Source: Blautia sp.
Lineage (GTDB): Bacteria; Bacillota; Clostridia; Lachnospirales; Lachnospiraceae
Reading direction: 5' to 3'
NCBI GenBank assembly: GCA_023663685.1
Contig: JAMPHB010000001.1
Coordinates: 609,220-673,219, forward strand
DNA length: 64,000 nucleotides
The notes under the pieces were generated by a model, which was not told the DNA's origin, did not search any database, and saw only the letters and a list, made by a program, of their open reading frames with translations. A program made the translations under genes and the position numbers. The stretch's first letter is position 1. Every line of letters starts with the position of its first letter. Positions 8,401 through 15,340 of the stretch are shown here, in pieces.

Positions 8401-9063
8401 CCGAATCTCCCTCTCCCTGATTACCACCATTCCCAGCACGCAGGTCATCACCCGTCCCACCGCAATGGCTGTATAGGAGCGGGTATTCGCCGCATCGTTC
8501 AAAAGCCCCCCGTACCTTACAGACAAGACTCTCGAGAAATTGATTCCCATGGCATAGTCCTCAATCGTCCGCATAATCCCGGAATTGCCGAGATTTTCAT
8601 ACTCCGACATCGGCCTTGCCTCCTTAATGCCCCTTAAAATCTCTTCCTCGGTCTGTGAGTCGATCCACACCCGAAGCTCCTCCATGCCGGGGCGCACGCC
8701 GCCAAACCTGCGGATATTCTCCTCAATGGTCTGCCCTTCCTTCCCGGCGTCGCCAGCCCAGTATACCCGGTCAATATCCTCCCGCATCAGCATACCGTGT
8801 ACAACCCTGTACTGCCTGCTGACCTCCCCAATCACATCGTATTTATATTCCTTCGGCAAAAAGGGGAGATCCTCCAGCCTCCACTTTTTATATTTTATGT
8901 CATAACTCTCAGGATAGACCAGCCCCACCAGATGTCCGACACACCATGTAATTACATATTTGCTGTCCTCTATGTAGCCATCATTCCGTCCATTCACATG
9001 CAGCACCCGCGCAAACTCCTGCGCGACAGAGGGCTTCTCCGTAATAATCAGCGACTTTCCCAT
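5461..9063 (-). CDS. topB: DNA topoisomerase III with five C-terminal zinc modules
   Basis: A 1200-residue type IA topoisomerase. The Toprim region begins with KSLIITEKPSVAQEFARVL and carries DAGKEGQ at 105-111, where most Firmicute TopB have DAGREGE. The catalytic tyrosine is Tyr335 in TTYPRTDA. The later IRGSGIGTSATRAEII segment (569-583) is also diagnostic. From residue 694 there are five modules of about 100 residues (starting near 694, 794, 894, 992 and 1088), each with CPxCGG, a second pair of cysteines, and a GFxSKNGKKFDACLxL hallmark; the last is more divergent. TopB normally ends near 700 residues, so the tail adds some 500 residues. It probably relaxes negatively supercoiled or catenated DNA and uses the tail for single-strand binding. 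The ATG is well conserved, 16 bases below the preceding gene. Confidence 0.9.
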   Translation of the reverse strand: MGKSLIITEKPSVAQEFARVLHVNGRNDGYIEDSKYVITWCVGHLVGLVYPESYDIKYKKWRLEDLPFLPKEYKYDVIGEVSRQYRVVHGMLMREDIDRVYWAGDAGKEGQTIEENIRRFGGVRPGMEELRVWIDSQTEEEILRGIKEARPMSEYENLGNSGIMRTIEDYAMGINFSRVLSVRYGGLLNDAANTRSYTAIAVGRVMTCVLGMVVIREREIRDFKETPFYRVTGRFSEAGIEGEWKAAEGSGYYESPLLYKENGFKEEKDAKALMESLRGKRAYVHSLEKGTARKKAPLLFNLAELQAECARRFKISPDETLEVAQALYEKKLTTYPRTDARVLSTAVAKEIHKNIAGLRQFEPTAVYAEKILSERLYGKLPKTQYTDDSKITDHYAVIPTGQLTELGSLSALQRAVFELIVRRFLSIFYPPAEYQTVKLQVSVEAEGRKEMFFSSCKLLKKPGYLEIAGIPKKKDKNDPTNPSRGLDRVTAGAYSRSEGETEQEEAADPEALLAFAEKYRSGDEVSAGGYAMREGKTSPPKRYTSGSMVLAMENAGQLIEDEELREQIRGSGIGTSATRAEIIKKLVRIHYLNLNKKTQILTPESLGEMVYEVVNMTVPALLNPKMTASWEKGLEGITQGTVDFWEYRGKLEDFIRTETLKMRNQNLQEPLTERISAFTGKNAKGVRKKLGVLCPSCGGEMVTTPFGYGCSNYKNDKSGCNFNIGDIAGIALTEEQVKVLIEKGATGTIRGFQSKNGKKFDACLKLGREQETGRVSVDFDFSGVEPELLPDVVCPVCGGKIRKTSFGYGCVNYTPGEAESCRFSVGTIAGKSLSEAQVIRLLKDGRTDTIRGFKSKNGKKFDACLVLGKNENGQVEVQFDFEHVEVKKVKGVKCPLCGGEIIVTPFGYGCAGYREGGCRFSIGKMAEKSFTESQVKQLLNDGITETMRGFKSKNGKKFDARVALARDEAGKVTGLRFDFNHVEAKRVKGVKCPKCGGEVVVTPFGFACAGYQKEDPQSCRFLVGRIASVSIKEAQLKELLTKKKTDVISGFVAKTGMKFDAPLKLSEEGDIVFDFPEKPKPVESKLPCPRCGRLLFCSQWKYTCDCGFQIWHTLAHVELSEDILKELFATGRTRHKVLGFTSKAGNTFDACLKYENGQISFDFDNPGEPQEQAGKKPQVKAAGQEESEGKEMKDGDSKNL

Positions 9064-9079
9064 AACTTCCTCAAATACT

Positions 9080-10441
9080 TTACAGCTCGTTCATGTCGAT
9101 CAGTTCAAAACGGTCATCCCTCTTGACATACTCCACCAGTGCAGGCTCAAAGGCCTTCGCGGAGAAGAGGTAAAAATGCTCCGACTTGATTTTCGCCTGA
9201 TCCATGGCAAGCGCCATCTCCTCACACATATCCATGGTCATCTGCGGCTTCTCCCAGTTACAGAAGCCGATGATATTCTGCCGGTCGCTGCTCTGCGCAA
9301 TAATATCCAGATTTCCGGTCTTGCCTACCCACGTCCCAATCTTATGAATGGGGAAGGGGACTCTCCCCAGCTTATCCAAAAGCAGCAGATACTCCATACA
9401 CACATTGCGGAAATAGCGGTTCAGATACTCGTCCAGCTCCCCCGCGATATACTTGTCGTAAAACGCGGAGGCACTCAGAAGATACAGATCCGACAAATGA
9501 GGAAACACAAACTTATACCAAAAATTAACATATGTATCCTTAATCTGATACACACCCTTTTTCGCGTTGTCCCAGCCTCCGGTCTGAAAAGATTCCACCT
9601 TCTCCACAATGTCGAAATGGCTCAAATTCTTCATGTATACACTGATCTTCGCTCTGGAAAATCCGGTAGTCAAAAACAGATCGTTCAGCTTATTGTGTCC
9701 TCTTGCAATGGCAGACAAAATTGTATTGTACACCGACAGCTCCCGAAGCTCCGAGGAAATCAGCTCCTGCGCCGCATCAAAGAGCCCGCCCCTCTCGGTG
9801 AGCACAAGACTGCAAATATTTTCCTTGAAGGAGGCTTTTGCATCCCAAAGCTCCATATATCCCGGCACACCGCCGATGGCTCCGTAGATCTTCACGCATT
9901 CACTGACCGGAAGAGAAGAAAATCTGCGTACAACCGACAAAAAATTCATATCTTCAATCTTGATATAATCAGCAATCTTCTTCGCGCCCTCTCCTGCCAG
10001 CTCCTTCAGGTCCTGCTCCACCCACACAATCGAGGAAGAAGCAAGAACTATCATCACCGGCCCCGGATACAGACGCTTCGCCCGCAGCTTAAGAATGCTC
10101 TCAAAAAAAGCCGGGTCACGCTTCATCACATACTGCACCTCATCAATGACGACAAGGAGCCTGCTGGCATCCCCGCTCCGAATGCGGTTAAAAAACTCGT
10201 CATAAGCATATTTCTGTAGCTTCACGTCAAACTGACGGCTAATCTCCTCCCCCATCATGCGAAGCTGATCCTCGGGGGAAACCTCGCGGCAGCGGTAGTA
10301 GAACAGCTTCTTATCCCTGGAAAATTCCCGGATCAGAGCCTCCTTCTTACAGCCCCTTCTCCCATACAGGACAATCATGGAATTCCCCTTCTCCCCGTAA
10401 TACTCTTCAAGTCTTTTTATATCCGCTGTCTTTGCAACCAT
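9080..10441 (-). CDS. AAA-type ATPase / DUF234 family protein with degenerate P-loop
   Basis: A 453-residue protein of the archaeal-type ATPase family (ATPase_2 plus C-terminal DUF234). In this family the P-loop reads GRRRVGKT; here residues 27-34 are GRRGCKKE, lacking the Gly-Lys-Thr. The Walker B segment LLVVIDEVQYV (95-105) is intact, as is LASSS sensor-like sequence. A winged-helix region (FSRAKISVYMKNLSHFDIVEKV) and DTYVNFWYKFVFPH follow, typical of the family. The C-terminal nuclease-like fold keeps GNLDIIAQ but ends FCNWEK instead of the ECKW-type motif. The role of the family is not settled; many are orphan ATPases. Both active sites look weakened, so ATP hydrolysis should not be assumed. 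It has its own promoter and a GGAGGT ribosome site. Confidence 0.75.
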   Translation of the reverse strand: MVAKTADIKRLEEYYGEKGNSMIVLYGRRGCKKEALIREFSRDKKLFYYRCREVSPEDQLRMMGEEISRQFDVKLQKYAYDEFFNRIRSGDASRLLVVIDEVQYVMKRDPAFFESILKLRAKRLYPGPVMIVLASSSIVWVEQDLKELAGEGAKKIADYIKIEDMNFLSVVRRFSSLPVSECVKIYGAIGGVPGYMELWDAKASFKENICSLVLTERGGLFDAAQELISSELRELSVYNTILSAIARGHNKLNDLFLTTGFSRAKISVYMKNLSHFDIVEKVESFQTGGWDNAKKGVYQIKDTYVNFWYKFVFPHLSDLYLLSASAFYDKYIAGELDEYLNRYFRNVCMEYLLLLDKLGRVPFPIHKIGTWVGKTGNLDIIAQSSDRQNIIGFCNWEKPQMTMDMCEEMALAMDQAKIKSEHFYLFSAKAFEPALVEYVKRDDRFELIDMNEL

Positions 10442-10498
10442 ATCAACCTCCGTAATTCCCCTTTTCCTCTTCGGTGGATAAATTTGTCATACTTTGAA

Positions 10499-10527
10499 AT
10501 TATATCATTTTTTAACAAAAGAAACAA
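10499..10527 (-). promoter_or_regulatory. promoter of the DUF234-family ATPase gene
   Basis: Minus-strand TTGTTT (10522..10527), 17 bases, TATAAT (10499..10504), located about 55 bases before the start codon and directly after the asd terminator. Confidence 0.6.
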
Positions 10528-10530
10528 TAG

Positions 10531-10562
10531 AAAAAAGCGGTCATGCCCAAAAACATGACCGC
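10531..10562 (-). terminator. intrinsic terminator of asd
   Basis: A 9-bp perfect stem (GCGGTCATG with CATGACCGC, loop of eight) followed on the minus strand by TTTTTT. It lies 28 bases after the asd stop codon. Confidence 0.9.
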
Positions 10563-10589
10563 CATGAAATATCAGCCCTGACAAATCTC

Positions 10590-11681
10590 CTATTTCTGCG
10601 TAATATAGCCCTTCGCCTTCAACAGCTCCGCACAGAGCACAGCACCACCTGCCGCACCGCGCACAGTGTTGTGGGAGAGCCCTACAAACTTCCAGTCGTA
10701 CACGGTATCCTCCCTGAGACGTCCTACAGAGATTCCCATACCCTTCTCAAAGTCTACGTCCAGCTTAACCTGCGGGCGGTTATCGTCCTCGAGATACTGG
10801 ATAAACTGCTTCGGAGCGCTGGGAAGTCCAAGCTCCTGCGGAACGCCGCTGTAATCCCACAGTGCCTGCACAAGCTGCTCCTTCGACGGATTCTTCCGAA
10901 ACTTCACAAATACCGATGCGGTGTGGCCGTTTAACACCGGAACGCGGATACACTGGCAGGTGATCACCGGTGAGGCTGCGGGAACGATTGCCTTTTTCTC
11001 ATCGTCTACATACCCCCAGATCCGCAAAGGCTCCTTCTCGGACTTCTCCTCCTCACCGCCAATGTAAGGAATAATATTTCCCTCCATCTCCGGCCAGTCC
11101 TTAAAGACCTTGCCCGCGCCGGAAATCGCCTGATAGGTCGATGCCACCACCTCGTAGGGCTCAAACTCCTTCCACGCCGTCAGCACCGGACTGTAGCTCT
11201 GGATCGAACAGTTCGGCTTTACCGCCACAAATCCGCGGGTCGTGCCGAGGCGCTGTCTCTGGTATTTGATAACCTCTATGTGCTCAGGATTGATCTCCGG
11301 GACTACCATCGGCACATCCTCCGTCCAGCGATGTGCGCTGTTATTGGAAACCACAGGAGTCTCCGTCCTGGCATAGTCTTCCTCAATCTTCCTGATCTCG
11401 TCCTTCGTCATATCTACCGCGGAAAACACAAAATCCACCTGGGAAGCCACGGCCTCCACCTCTCCAACATCCATAACGACAATCGGCTTCACGGCCTCCG
11501 GCATCGGCGTATCCATCTTCCAGCGGTCTCCGACCGCCTCCGCATAGGTCTTCCCCGCACTCCTCGGGCTTGCCGCAATCGTCGTAACCTCGAACCAGGG
11601 GTGGTTCTCCAGAAGAGAGATAAATCTCTGTCCCACCATACCGGTTCCGCCTAAAATACCTACCTTTAGCTTTTCACTCAT
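10590..11681 (-). CDS. asd: aspartate-semialdehyde dehydrogenase
   Basis: A 363-residue enzyme that reduces aspartyl phosphate with NADPH to aspartate semialdehyde, the branch point to lysine/diaminopimelate, threonine and methionine. The N-terminus KVGILGGTGMVGQRFISLL is the nucleotide-binding loop; the catalytic cysteine is in KPNCSIQS; SNNSAHRW and QAISGAGKVF are substrate-site segments. Length and these motifs place it in the archaeal/fungal-like class of the family rather than the classic enterobacterial one. The gene stands alone between its own promoter and a strong terminator. The ATG follows a GAGAGGCA ribosome site. The supply of aspartate semialdehyde links to metA at 60 kb. Confidence 0.93.
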   Translation of the reverse strand: MSEKLKVGILGGTGMVGQRFISLLENHPWFEVTTIAASPRSAGKTYAEAVGDRWKMDTPMPEAVKPIVVMDVGEVEAVASQVDFVFSAVDMTKDEIRKIEEDYARTETPVVSNNSAHRWTEDVPMVVPEINPEHIEVIKYQRQRLGTTRGFVAVKPNCSIQSYSPVLTAWKEFEPYEVVASTYQAISGAGKVFKDWPEMEGNIIPYIGGEEEKSEKEPLRIWGYVDDEKKAIVPAASPVITCQCIRVPVLNGHTASVFVKFRKNPSKEQLVQALWDYSGVPQELGLPSAPKQFIQYLEDDNRPQVKLDVDFEKGMGISVGRLREDTVYDWKFVGLSHNTVRGAAGGAVLCAELLKAKGYITQK

Positions 11682-11744
11682 TGCCTCTCATCTCCTCTTC
11701 CCTACACGAGCCGTCTCCAGTGTACGCTTCTCTTTTTAGACAAT

Positions 11745-11773
11745 ATATTACTGGATATGCCCTAAAATAGCAA
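11745..11773 (-). promoter_or_regulatory. promoter of asd
   Basis: Minus-strand TTGCTA (11768..11773), 17 bases, TAATAT (11745..11750). The leader to the start codon is about 60 bases, too short for a lysine riboswitch. Confidence 0.5.
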
Positions 11774-11822
11774 GTTTTATTTCGTACAAAATCACCAAAT
11801 TTTCCGAATGAAATTTGTTAAA

Positions 11823-13259
11823 TCAGACAATTTCCTGCTCCACGTCCTCTATGTACTCCTCCCAGCCGGGAATCTTCCACTCCTCGGAAAGATATGCCTC
11901 CGCAGCAGCTATCGCCTGCTCCATCGCGGTTCTGGAGGGAGCGCCGGTGGTACAGCGGGTATTCACGCAGGTTTCCATGGAAACTGCCTCATACACGTCC
12001 TCTGCAAACACAGGGGAAAACTGATGAAGCTCCTCCATGCTCATATCATCAATCGCAATCTGCTTCTCCATACAGTAAAGCACAATCTGCCCGATAATTC
12101 CATGGGCGTCCCGGAAGGGCACGCCGTGCTTCACCAGATAATCCGCCGCATCCGTGGCGTTGGTAAAGCCGTTGTTTGCACTTTTCCGCATTGCTTCCTT
12201 CTGAAACTGAATCGTATCCAGCATCCCGGCAAACAATGCAATGCAGCCCTTTACCGTATCCATCGCGTCAAAGGAGAGCTCTTTGTCCTCCTGCATGTCC
12301 TTATTATATGCGAGGGGAAGTCCCTTCATCGTTGTGAGCAGCGAAATCAGGGCGCCATATACCCGCCCGGTCTTGCCCCGCACCAGCTCGGCAATATCCG
12401 GATTCTTCTTCTGCGGCATGATGGAGCTTCCGGTGCTGTAAGCGTCGTCAATCTCTACAAAGCCGTACTCGTTCGAATTCCAGATAATAATCTCCTCGGA
12501 AAAACGGCTCAGATGCATCATAATGGTGGACAGCGCCGCCAAAAATTCAATCAGATAATCCCGGTCGGATACGCCGTCCATGCTGTTGATTGTGGGTCCG
12601 AAAAATCCCATAAGCTGTGCCGTGTACTCTCTGTCCAGAGGATAGGTCGTCCCTGCCAGCGCGCCAGAGCCAAGTGGACAGTAGTTCAGGCGCTCAAAAA
12701 TATCGTGCAGACGCATCCGGTCGCGCTTAAACATCTCGAAGTAAGCACCCATGTGATGCGCTAATGTGATGGGCTGCGCCTTCTGCAGATGGGTGAAGCC
12801 GGGCATGATGGTGCCGGTATTTTCCTTCATCAGCCGAAGCAGCACCTTAAGCAGCTCCTCTAACAGCGCGTCCGTCTCCAGAAGCTGAATCCTTGTGTAA
12901 AGCCGCATATCGAGGGCAACCTGATCGTTTCTGCTCCTTCCGGTATGCAGCTTCTTGCCGACATCCCCCAGACGGTCAATGAGGTTCGCCTCCACAAAGC
13001 TGTGAATGTCCTCATACTCCTCTGTAATCGCCAGAGCCCCGCTCTCCACGTCGTTTCGAATCTCATCTAAACACTTTACAATGGCCTGCATCTCCTCTTT
13101 CGTAAGGATTCCCTGCTTTCCCAGCATACACACATGGGCAATCGAGCCCTCAATGTCCTGCTTATAAAATTTCTTGTCGAAGGAAATCGATGCATTGAAA
13201 TTATACACCAACTGGTCTGTCTCCTTCGTAAACCGTCCGCCCCATAACTGAGCCATCAC
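11823..13259 (-). CDS. argH: argininosuccinate lyase
   Basis: A 478-residue enzyme that splits argininosuccinate into arginine and fumarate, the last step of arginine synthesis. The N-terminus AQLWGGRFTKETDQLVYNFN is characteristic, HTGRSRNDQVALDMRLY is the substrate-binding stretch, and GSSIMPQKKNPD is the fumarase/lyase superfamily signature holding the catalytic serine loop. Full length for the family. The start codon lies inside the 3' end of queH (59-base overlap), so it is read from the same transcript as queH and the HD-domain gene. No ARG-box was recognised nearby, although argR is present at 50 kb. Confidence 0.95.
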   Translation of the reverse strand: MMAQLWGGRFTKETDQLVYNFNASISFDKKFYKQDIEGSIAHVCMLGKQGILTKEEMQAIVKCLDEIRNDVESGALAITEEYEDIHSFVEANLIDRLGDVGKKLHTGRSRNDQVALDMRLYTRIQLLETDALLEELLKVLLRLMKENTGTIMPGFTHLQKAQPITLAHHMGAYFEMFKRDRMRLHDIFERLNYCPLGSGALAGTTYPLDREYTAQLMGFFGPTINSMDGVSDRDYLIEFLAALSTIMMHLSRFSEEIIIWNSNEYGFVEIDDAYSTGSSIMPQKKNPDIAELVRGKTGRVYGALISLLTTMKGLPLAYNKDMQEDKELSFDAMDTVKGCIALFAGMLDTIQFQKEAMRKSANNGFTNATDAADYLVKHGVPFRDAHGIIGQIVLYCMEKQIAIDDMSMEELHQFSPVFAEDVYEAVSMETCVNTRCTTGAPSRTAMEQAIAAAEAYLSEEWKIPGWEEYIEDVEQEIV

Positions 13260-13908
13260 TTTTTCCTCCTGCTTCCTTCGCTTTTATCTGCGCATCCCGC
13301 TCCCGCTTTGAGAACACACAGCCACAGTAATACTGCCGGTACATGTCGTATTCTCTGGAAATCTGCGCAGATTTTTTATAGCCATCCTTCTTTTTAAAAT
13401 CTGCATACAGATAGCGCACCTGCAGCTCTTCCTCCAGATGGCTTCCGATCTCGTTGATCTTTTGGGCATTTTTCAATGGACTGACCGAGAGTGTCGTCGC
13501 AAAAAAGTCAAAACCCTTAGCTTTCGCATATTCCGCCGTCTCCCGCAGCCGCAGCCCGTAACACAAAAAACATCTCTCCCCGCCCTCCGATAGCTCCTCC
13601 ATGCCCTGTACTGTGTCATAAAAGCGCTTTACATCGTAAGCCCCCTCCACAAAAGACACGGGATATTTTGTCGGAAACGCTTCAATAAAGCGCTTCTGCT
13701 CCGCCGCACGCATATGATATTCCTCTGGGGGATAAATGTTCGGATTGTAGTAGAACACCGTCACGGAAAAATGTGCGGCAAGACAGTGGATGCAATAGGT
13801 GCTGCAGGGGCCGCAGCAACTGTGCAGTAACAGCTTAGGCACCTCCGGCGATGCGTCCGCCTCCCGGATCAGCCCCTCCATAAGCTCCTGATAATTTATT
13901 TTATTCAT
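13201..13908 (-). CDS. queH: epoxyqueuosine reductase QueH
   Basis: About 235 residues. QueH performs the last step of queuosine synthesis, reducing epoxyqueuosine in tRNA, and replaces the cobalamin-dependent QueG in many bacteria. Key motifs: HSCCGPCSTYC near residue 30, FYYNPNIYPPEEY, RCFLCYGLRLRETAEYA, TTLSVSPLKN and QYYCGC; the cysteines bind an Fe-S cluster and zinc or iron. The ATG at 13908 overlaps the stop of the HD-domain gene in an ATGA, with an AGGAAGAG ribosome site, so translation is coupled; an in-frame ATG 11 codons upstream is less likely. The C-terminal tail extends 59 bases into argH. Confidence 0.9.
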   Translation of the reverse strand: MNKINYQELMEGLIREADASPEVPKLLLHSCCGPCSTYCIHCLAAHFSVTVFYYNPNIYPPEEYHMRAAEQKRFIEAFPTKYPVSFVEGAYDVKRFYDTVQGMEELSEGGERCFLCYGLRLRETAEYAKAKGFDFFATTLSVSPLKNAQKINEIGSHLEEELQVRYLYADFKKKDGYKKSAQISREYDMYRQYYCGCVFSKRERDAQIKAKEAGGKSDGSVMGRTVYEGDRPVGV

Positions 13909-14462
13909 AGCTCTTCCTGAAGCCCGAACATGGTGCGGCACAGCTTTTTGCCGCTCTCTGTCCGGAAAATATTCTGATACGCCTTCTCAATACCCTTGTG
14001 TCCAGTTCCGTCCTCGTAGAGATTTACCAAAAAATCCGCCTCTATCAGGAGCTGGTAATCGATGCCGTCCACATGGTCATAAGTATGGTGATGACCAATC
14101 AGATAACAGATACGCTCTATCATATAGTTCTCAATGCCTACCTCTGAGAGCACCTTCTGGGCAACCGTCGGCCCCTCCTGCTCCTGCAGCTTCCCGTCCG
14201 AGCGGCCGTACTTCTCCTCCGCAGGGCGTATCCCGATATCGTGGGTATAAGCGGTCGCCTCCAGTATAAAAAGCGTCGCCGCATCCAGCTTTTCCATGCA
14301 TCCAAGCATCTGCGCAAAGCTGTGTACCTTAATGAAATGCTGGATCCGCTTCGCATCCCCCGCATAGTATTCCATCATGCGGCTGCACAGCTCCCTTAAC
14401 TGTTGTCGGGCGTATGCATTTTCCTGAAAATGGTCACTCACGCTGAAACTGTCCTGCTCCAT
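13905..14462 (-). CDS. HD-domain phosphohydrolase
   Basis: A 185-residue protein with the HD metal-binding set: His47 in KVHSF, His74-Asp75 in YTHDIG, then the GHHHTYDHVDGID segment with further histidines and a downstream Asp in LIEADFLVNLYED. This is the single-domain HD hydrolase group, whose substrates (nucleotides or small phosphates) cannot be told from sequence. The gene is nine bases below the small membrane protein gene and shares its stop with the queH start, so it belongs to the same transcript as queH and argH. Confidence 0.75.
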   Translation of the reverse strand: MEQDSFSVSDHFQENAYARQQLRELCSRMMEYYAGDAKRIQHFIKVHSFAQMLGCMEKLDAATLFILEATAYTHDIGIRPAEEKYGRSDGKLQEQEGPTVAQKVLSEVGIENYMIERICYLIGHHHTYDHVDGIDYQLLIEADFLVNLYEDGTGHKGIEKAYQNIFRTESGKKLCRTMFGLQEEL

Positions 14463-14471
14463 CCCCTTCTC

Positions 14472-14795
14472 CTATTCGTCCCTGCCAAGCTCCTGCAGCA
14501 CAATAACCGCCGCCACATACATAATGGCGCATAAAAGAACGAGAAAAACTCTCCCCGTAATGATAGCAGCCACAAGCTCCGCCATCACCATGACCGCGTG
14601 TATCCAGAGCTTCGCATTGTGCAGCATCACCGCAATCCCCGCCTCAAGCATCACCAGCACGCACATCGCAACCACCGGCGTATGAAGCACAAAAACGCCG
14701 ACCAAAAGCACGGCAAAGGCAAGCACGCAAAACACCAGCACTGACACCGGCGTACTCTTCTCCTTTAACAGATTCAACATGGATTCTTTTGTCAT
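14472..14795 (-). CDS. small integral membrane protein
   Basis: A 107-residue protein beginning MTKESMLNLLKEKSTPVSVL, with three to four hydrophobic helices covering roughly residues 17-100 and a charged end (LQELGRDE). No family was recognised. The ATG at 14795 has a GAGG site nine bases upstream. The frame stays open upstream to 15092, but that extension runs through the structured repeat array and into the tRNA, so it is not accepted as coding. It is the first gene of the HD-queH-argH transcript. Confidence 0.6.
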   Translation of the reverse strand: MTKESMLNLLKEKSTPVSVLVFCVLAFAVLLVGVFVLHTPVVAMCVLVMLEAGIAVMLHNAKLWIHAVMVMAELVAAIITGRVFLVLLCAIMYVAAVIVLQELGRDE

Positions 14796-14844
14796 AAGCT
14801 CATCCTCACAATAAACTGAGTTCGCGCCTCTGCGCATCATTAAA

Positions 14845-14875
14845 TAAAAAGGTGATACATCGTCAGATGTACCAC
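14845..14875 (-). terminator. terminator at the end of the tRNA-Thr repeat transcript
   Basis: Minus-strand stem GTGGTACATC / GATGTATCAC (ten pairs, one G-T, loop TGAC) followed by CTTTTTATTT. It closes the tRNA and repeat-array transcript before the membrane protein gene. Confidence 0.7.
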
Positions 14876-14882
14876 ATAACAG

Positions 14883-15058
14883 CAGGCATTGCAGCAGCCG
14901 CTGCAATACAAAGGAGCACATGACATGCAAAAAATCCTTCGGATTTGTCATGTGCGTAGGCATTGCAGCAACCGCTGCAATACAGAAAGCACACAACATG
15001 CAAAAAAATCCTTCGGATTTGTCATGTGCGCAGGTATCACAACTAACGTTGCAATACA
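14883..15058 (-). repeat. tandem 74-nt structured repeat array downstream of tRNA-Thr
   Basis: About two and a half copies of a 74-base unit (matching points at 14885, 14959 and 15033). Read on the minus strand each unit holds hairpin A, an 8-bp stem of the ATTGCAGC/GCTGCAAT type (15036..15055, 14962..14981, 14888..14907), and, between consecutive copies of A, hairpin B (14989..15029 and 14916..14955), a 9-bp GCACATGAC outer stem around AAATCC-GAA-GGATTT plus a T-run. Differences between copies preserve pairing: a G-C pair in hairpin A becomes A-U next to the tRNA, and two hairpin B pairs become G-U. The inner part of B resembles a terminator. No coding role is likely. Confidence 0.8.
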
Positions 15059-15060
15059 TA

Positions 15061-15133
<73 letters not shown>

Positions 15134-15154
15134 ATATCAAATACGCGCTTAATT

Positions 15155-15183
15155 ATATTATCAAATCTCTGTCGAAAAATCAA
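15155..15183 (-). promoter_or_regulatory. promoter of tRNA-Thr
   Basis: Minus-strand TTGATT (15178..15183), 17 bases, TAATAT (15155..15160), about 20 bases before the mature tRNA end. A TGTCGAA heptamer (15170..15176, plus strand), the Spo0A-box sequence, falls inside the spacer. Confidence 0.6.
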
Positions 15184-15224
15184 CCTCTAATTTTTGAAAA
15201 TATCATTTTTTATTAAAATAATGA

Positions 15225-15259
15225 ATTTCCCTTGACATTGCAGGGAAATCCGATACAAT
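15225..15259 (+). promoter_or_regulatory. potABCD promoter with flanking inverted repeat
   Basis: Perfect -35 TTGACA (15232..15237), 16 bases, -10 TACAAT (15254..15259). The -35 element is bracketed by the inverted repeat ATTTCCC (15225..15231) and GGGAAAT (15243..15249), which looks like an operator. The leader of about 75 bases carries AAGGAGG and a four-codon mini-ORF before potA. Confidence 0.75.
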
Positions 15260-15340
15260 GATTCGAGAATGTTTATCTATTCAATAGGATAAGGTATACA
15301 CGGCCTTACGGCATAGTGCAAGGAGGTATATGAGACCAGA

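Noticed and set aside
7882-8637. Long plus-strand reading frame inside topB
   Set aside because: Antisense shadow of a conserved gene; no ribosome site or recognisable domain. The same holds for 9176..10219 and 21381..22415 on the plus strand.
11682-11822. Possible lysine riboswitch before asd
   Set aside because: Only about 60 bases lie between the promoter and the start, and no lysine-element helices were seen.
14883-15058. CRISPR array
   Set aside because: Whole 74-base units repeat without unique spacers, and no cas genes are present.
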